DNA of 7,909 bases from Clostridia bacterium (GTDB lineage: Bacteria; Bacillota_A; Clostridia; Oscillospirales; QAKW01): positions 1-7,909 of the forward strand of contig JAFQKO010000169.1 of NCBI GenBank assembly GCA_017396865.1, written 5' to 3'. A program made the position numbers and the translations under genes. Numbering within the stretch: the first letter of the stretch is position 1; the number at the start of each line of letters is the position of its first letter. Positions 6,305 to 7,909 of this stretch are shown piece by piece. The notes beneath the pieces are model-generated. The model searched no databases and had not been told where the DNA came from. It worked only from the letters and a program-made list of their open reading frames with translations.

Positions 6305-7138
6305 TCATTTACCGAGATCAAACTGGTTCGCAATCTGCTTTCCCATCTCATCCTCAAGATTTTGTGCATCCGAGTCCGCTATATAATCCAAATCGTGATC
6401 ATCAAGATAAAGGTAGTACAGTGTGGAGTTTTCTCGATCAATACCAATCATGTATATTTGCTTAGGAAAATCATCTTCTCCTGCTGTTACAACCTTGAAA
6501 AAGATTCCTTCATAATAAAATTCGGGTGCGGCAATGAGGTAAAATCCATCATGGTCCGTAACGGGCTCTGACAGAAACTGATGCGAGTCTATATATGCCT
6601 TGTAGTCGGCCTCACATCGTTCAAGACTATCGTATTTCACGATTGCAGTGATAGACTGGTAGAAGAAGAACCCGCCATCAACCTTGCCGACAAATCGAGC
6701 ATTCTGCTCATCAAATTCGTTGTACCTTGGGAAAATATTAAAATCAATTCTCATATCATCCGCGCACCGGTTAAAGTCGGCTTCACTTTCAATCGTATAG
6801 TAATTCACGCTTGTAGGAATCTCTATAAGTCCTATAAAAAACGTAAAGGGATTGCATAGTGCTATGATAACGCTTACGTTCACCAATGCCGAAAGCCATT
6901 TGCGCTTAACATGGATGTTAAACAAGAGCATCAAAACGAACGCGACAATGCAAATACCAATAGCAAGAATCTCTCGGTATGGGATATAACCCCCATAAAG
7001 ATATGGCTTTTTTCCTTTCATCAAAAATCCGCCAACGATTACAGTGATTGCCAAACACAAATACAACGCTAAGGCAAGTCCAATCAATACGACTGCTACG
7101 ATTTTGCCGGGTGAAAGCTTTCCTTCTTTCCTTTTCAT
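6305..7138 (-). CDS. Orphan membrane protein of unknown function
   Basis: 277 residues. The start at 7138 (MKRKEGK) is chosen because AGGAGG lies 6 nt upstream (7145-7150 on the plus strand) and a consensus promoter sits at 7217-7245; the frame stays open further upstream, but those codons overlap the promoter. A Lys/Arg-rich N-terminus precedes three predicted membrane helices (about 12-38, 55-75 and 81-105), then an extracytoplasmic or cytoplasmic soluble domain (115-277) rich in Tyr, Phe and Asp (FPRYNEFDEQ, DGGFFFYQSIT, APEFYYEGIFF, YYLYLDDHDLDYI). I do not recognise the family. The acidic, aromatic C-domain resembles small sensor or immunity-like domains only in a general way. It is monocistronic, convergent with the region 1-6257 genes, and has no clear terminator after its TGA. 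Confidence 0.78.
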   Translation of the reverse strand: MKRKEGKLSPGKIVAVVLIGLALALYLCLAITVIVGGFLMKGKKPYLYGGYIPYREILAIGICIVAFVLMLLFNIHVKRKWLSALVNVSVIIALCNPFTFFIGLIEIPTSVNYYTIESEADFNRCADDMRIDFNIFPRYNEFDEQNARFVGKVDGGFFFYQSITAIVKYDSLERCEADYKAYIDSHQFLSEPVTDHDGFYLIAAPEFYYEGIFFKVVTAGEDDFPKQIYMIGIDRENSTLYYLYLDDHDLDYIADSDAQNLEDEMGKQIANQFDLGK

Positions 7139-7216
7139 AGTTAACCTCCTCTGCGATTTCGGCGCATTGTGCAGGTGTAGTTCGAATCCGCCGGACAGAT
7201 TCTTATTGCCAAATTG

Positions 7217-7245
7217 ATTATACCACAAAACTATGATTTTTTCAA
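7217..7245 (-). promoter_or_regulatory. Consensus SigA promoter for the membrane-protein gene
   Basis: On the minus strand TTGAAA (7240-7245) and TATAAT (7217-7222) are separated by exactly 17 nt (7223-7239). The expected start near 7210 leaves a leader of about 70 nt before the ATG at 7138, with AGGAGG at 7145-7150. Confidence 0.82.
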
Positions 7246-7364
7246 CCGAACGCAAAAAGCCCCTCTTTTCTTGGCGAACAAAAAAGCCCAAGCGGGGTGA
7301 TGCTCTTGTGCAAGCGTTCTGCGAGCCAAGCGTTGAGTGGCTCAAGGGATACTCTGCGCTACAT

Positions 7365-7400
7365 GATTTTTTGACCGCCCCGGGCGGTTACCAAAAAATC
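7365..7400. repeat. Palindrome D: A/T-armed hairpin
   Basis: Outer arms GATTTTTTG (7365-7373) and CAAAAAATC (7392-7400) enclose inner arms ACCGCCC (7374-7380) and GGGCGGT (7382-7388), with a TAC bulge at 7389-7391. The T and A runs pair with each other inside the stem rather than trailing it, so this is not a simple intrinsic terminator. Confidence 0.8.
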
Positions 7401-7417
7401 TATGCTGCTCGAGACAC

Positions 7418-7454
7418 GGCAGTCCCCGATGCCTGTCGCGGCATCGGGGCTGCC
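7418..7454. repeat. Palindrome B: GC-rich hairpin
   Basis: GGCAG (7418-7422) and CCCCGATGCC (7424-7433) pair with GGCATCGGGG (7440-7449) and CTGCC (7450-7454). This makes 15 bp with one bulged T (7423) and a TGTCGC loop. It is not followed by a T-run on either strand. Confidence 0.85.
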
Positions 7455-7458
7455 TCAA

Positions 7459-7489
7459 CGAACTTTTTTGCCTTCGGCAAAAAAGTTCG
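7459..7489. repeat. Palindrome C: perfect 14-bp hairpin with TTC loop
   Basis: CGAACTTTTTTGCC (7459-7472) and GGCAAAAAAGTTCG (7476-7489) are exact inverse complements around a 3-nt loop. It could terminate transcription in either direction only partially, since the T-run is inside the stem. It shares the T6/A6-within-stem design of palindrome D. Confidence 0.85.
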
Positions 7490-7499
7490 CATCCCGGAG

Positions 7500-7563
7500 T
7501 TTTCCTCCGCCATAAAACAAAAGCACACCGCATGGTGTGGTGTTGTTTTATGGCGGTGGAAAA
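7500..7563. repeat. Palindrome A: inverted repeat that includes the tRNA-Ser 3' end
   Basis: The 21-nt arms are 7500-7520 and 7543-7563, inverse complements with a single mismatch. A second inner stem is CACACC (7524-7529) with GGTGTG (7534-7539) around GCAT. The right arm is the last 13 nt of the tRNA (acceptor 3' strand, discriminator, CCA) plus TAAAACAA. The left arm is an inverted copy in which the mismatched position carries the base that would pair with A3 of the tRNA. Confidence 0.88.
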
Positions 7564-7638
7564 GGGATTCGAACCCTTGTGCCTTTTGGGCAAACGGTTT
7601 TCAAGACCGCCTCGTTATGACCACTTCGATATTCCTCC
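7551..7638 (-). tRNA. tRNA-Ser (anticodon UGA)
   Basis: 88 nt with encoded CCA. On the minus strand it begins GGAGGAA; D stem TCG/CGA; anticodon arm GCGGT-CTTGAAA-ACCGT, giving anticodon TGA (UCA serine codons); a long variable arm TGCC-CAAAA-GGCA, as expected for a class II serine tRNA; T arm AAGGG-TTCGAAT-CCCTT; then TTCCACC, discriminator G and CCA. The acceptor pairs at six of seven positions. Position 3 (A, base 7636) faces position 70 (A, base 7557), where a T70 would be expected. This mismatch is unusual for an essential tRNA. The gene has its own consensus promoter. Confidence 0.95.
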
Positions 7639-7650
7639 GAGTGTCAATTT

Positions 7651-7679
7651 ATTATACGCATTTTTTACGCAAATGTCAA
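7651..7679 (-). promoter_or_regulatory. Consensus SigA promoter of the tRNA-Ser gene
   Basis: On the minus strand a perfect TTGACA (7674-7679) and a perfect TATAAT (7651-7656) are 17 nt apart (7657-7673). The mature tRNA 5' end is at 7638, 12 nt past the -10 box, leaving a very short leader. A match this good is typical of stable RNA promoters. Confidence 0.92.
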
Positions 7680-7796
7680 GACTTATTCCTTTTCTTTTAT
7701 TTATCCGGCGAGCCCGCTCAAATCGGATGCAGATTTCCGTTTCTTCAGCCGACGACCACGCACCGACCGAAGGTGAATTAGAATAGATGCAGAATT

Positions 7797-7847
7797 CGTT
7801 GAAATTCCCCGAAGGCGTATGTGATACGCCGAGAGGGGATTTCGACG
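7797..7847. repeat. Nested hairpin, candidate interspersed palindromic element
   Basis: Three stacked stems: CGTT with GACG-type pairing (7797-7800/7844-7847, one wobble), GAAAT/ATTTC plus CCCC/GGGG (7801-7810 with 7835-7843, one bulged T), then GGCGTAT/ATACGCC (7814-7820/7824-7830) around GTG. The fold is too long and ordered to be chance and is not followed directly by a T-run. Confidence 0.8.
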
Positions 7848-7868
7848 GATAACGAGGAAACATTAATT

Positions 7869-7894
7869 AAAACTTGCCCTTCGGCAAGTTTTTT
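7869..7894 (+). terminator. Intrinsic terminator
   Basis: AAAACTTGCC (7869-7878) pairs with GGCAAGTTTT (7883-7892) around CTTC, and a T-run continues to 7894. Because the flank is A-rich, it may also work on the minus strand for a gene entering from the right. No plus-strand gene is visible directly before it, so its client is either a small RNA covering the nested hairpin or an off-window minus-strand gene. Confidence 0.75.
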
Positions 7895-7909
7895 CCTTAT
7901 TCATAAAAA

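Larger units (their letters stand above)
7139..7550. other. Gene-free stretch: leader, promoter and palindrome cluster
   Basis: No credible coding sequence. From left to right it holds the leader and promoter of the membrane-protein gene (7139-7245), a CAAGCG-rich segment with a small GAGCCA/TGGCTC hairpin (7323-7343), then four strong palindromes (7365-7400, 7418-7454, 7459-7489 and 7507-7556) up to the 3' end of the tRNA. Two similar A-rich motifs, CGAACGCAAAAAGCCC near 7247 and CGAACAAAAAAGCCC near 7275, form an imperfect short direct repeat. Read on the minus strand, CCCCGCTTGGGCTTTTTT (about 7279-7296) could act as a weak terminator for the tRNA. Confidence 0.7.
7680..7909. other. Intergenic region upstream of the tRNA
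   Basis: Short frames exist on both strands but have no ribosome site and overlap the tRNA promoter or the hairpins, so none is called. 7680-7796 shows nothing clear. The nested hairpin at 7797-7847 and the terminator at 7869-7894 occupy the rest. An off-window gene may end or begin near 7909. Confidence 0.55.

Noticed and set aside
7171..7200. tRNA-like T-loop motif (TTCGAAT at 7181-7187) in the membrane-gene leader
   Set aside because: The flanking bases TGTAG and CCGCC do not pair and no anticodon or acceptor arm is present; it may be chance or a very eroded tRNA end.
7139..7345. Longer start for the membrane protein (additional 69 codons)
   Set aside because: The extension runs through a consensus promoter and a good AGGAGG; the MKRKEGK start fits both the ribosome site and the membrane topology.
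7323..7556. CRISPR array
   Set aside because: The repeated units are palindromes of different sequence, not identical repeats with regular spacers, and no cas gene is present.

Overview
The window looks like a chromosomal segment of a low-G+C-phylum (Bacillota) gut-type clostridium, probably Oscillospiraceae/Ruminococcaceae-like. The grounds are strong AGGAGG-type ribosome sites, consensus SigA promoters, a tRNA-Ser with encoded CCA, a lone ECF-transporter S component, clostridial-type C10/C39-like peptidase and lipoprotein genes, and GC-rich third positions in the operon genes. This placement is inferred; no 16S or marker gene is present.

Region 1 (1-3626, +) is a tight five-gene operon: the 3' end of a HAD phosphatase, an ECF transporter substrate-binding subunit, a deoxyhypusine-synthase-like protein, a PfkB-family sugar kinase and a DUF1893/TM1506-family protein. 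Gaps are 13, 3, -1 and 3 nt. The set (uptake subunit, kinase, phosphatase, a probable NAD-type enzyme and a deaminase-fold protein) looks like an uncharacterised uptake-and-salvage route for a small hydroxylated or sugar-like compound. The substrate cannot be read from the sequence.

Region 2 (3351-6257) is a rearranged, more AT-rich insert. A 357-bp segment (DUF1893 3' half plus the following intergenic promoter) recurs as a 252-bp diverged copy at 6006-6257, in the same orientation. Between the copies lie a cysteine-peptidase gene without its 5' end and with a -1 frame break at an A7 run, and an intact lipoprotein gene coupled to it. The second copy has lost exactly 102 bp between two 9-bp direct repeats.

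Region 3 (6258-7250, -) holds one orphan membrane-protein gene with its own consensus promoter.

Region 4 (7251-7909) contains tRNA-Ser(UGA) on the minus strand with a consensus promoter, a dense run of palindromes just 3' of the tRNA, a nested hairpin and an intrinsic terminator. The tRNA has an A3-A70 acceptor mismatch, and an inverted copy of its 3' end lies next to it carrying the base that would restore pairing.
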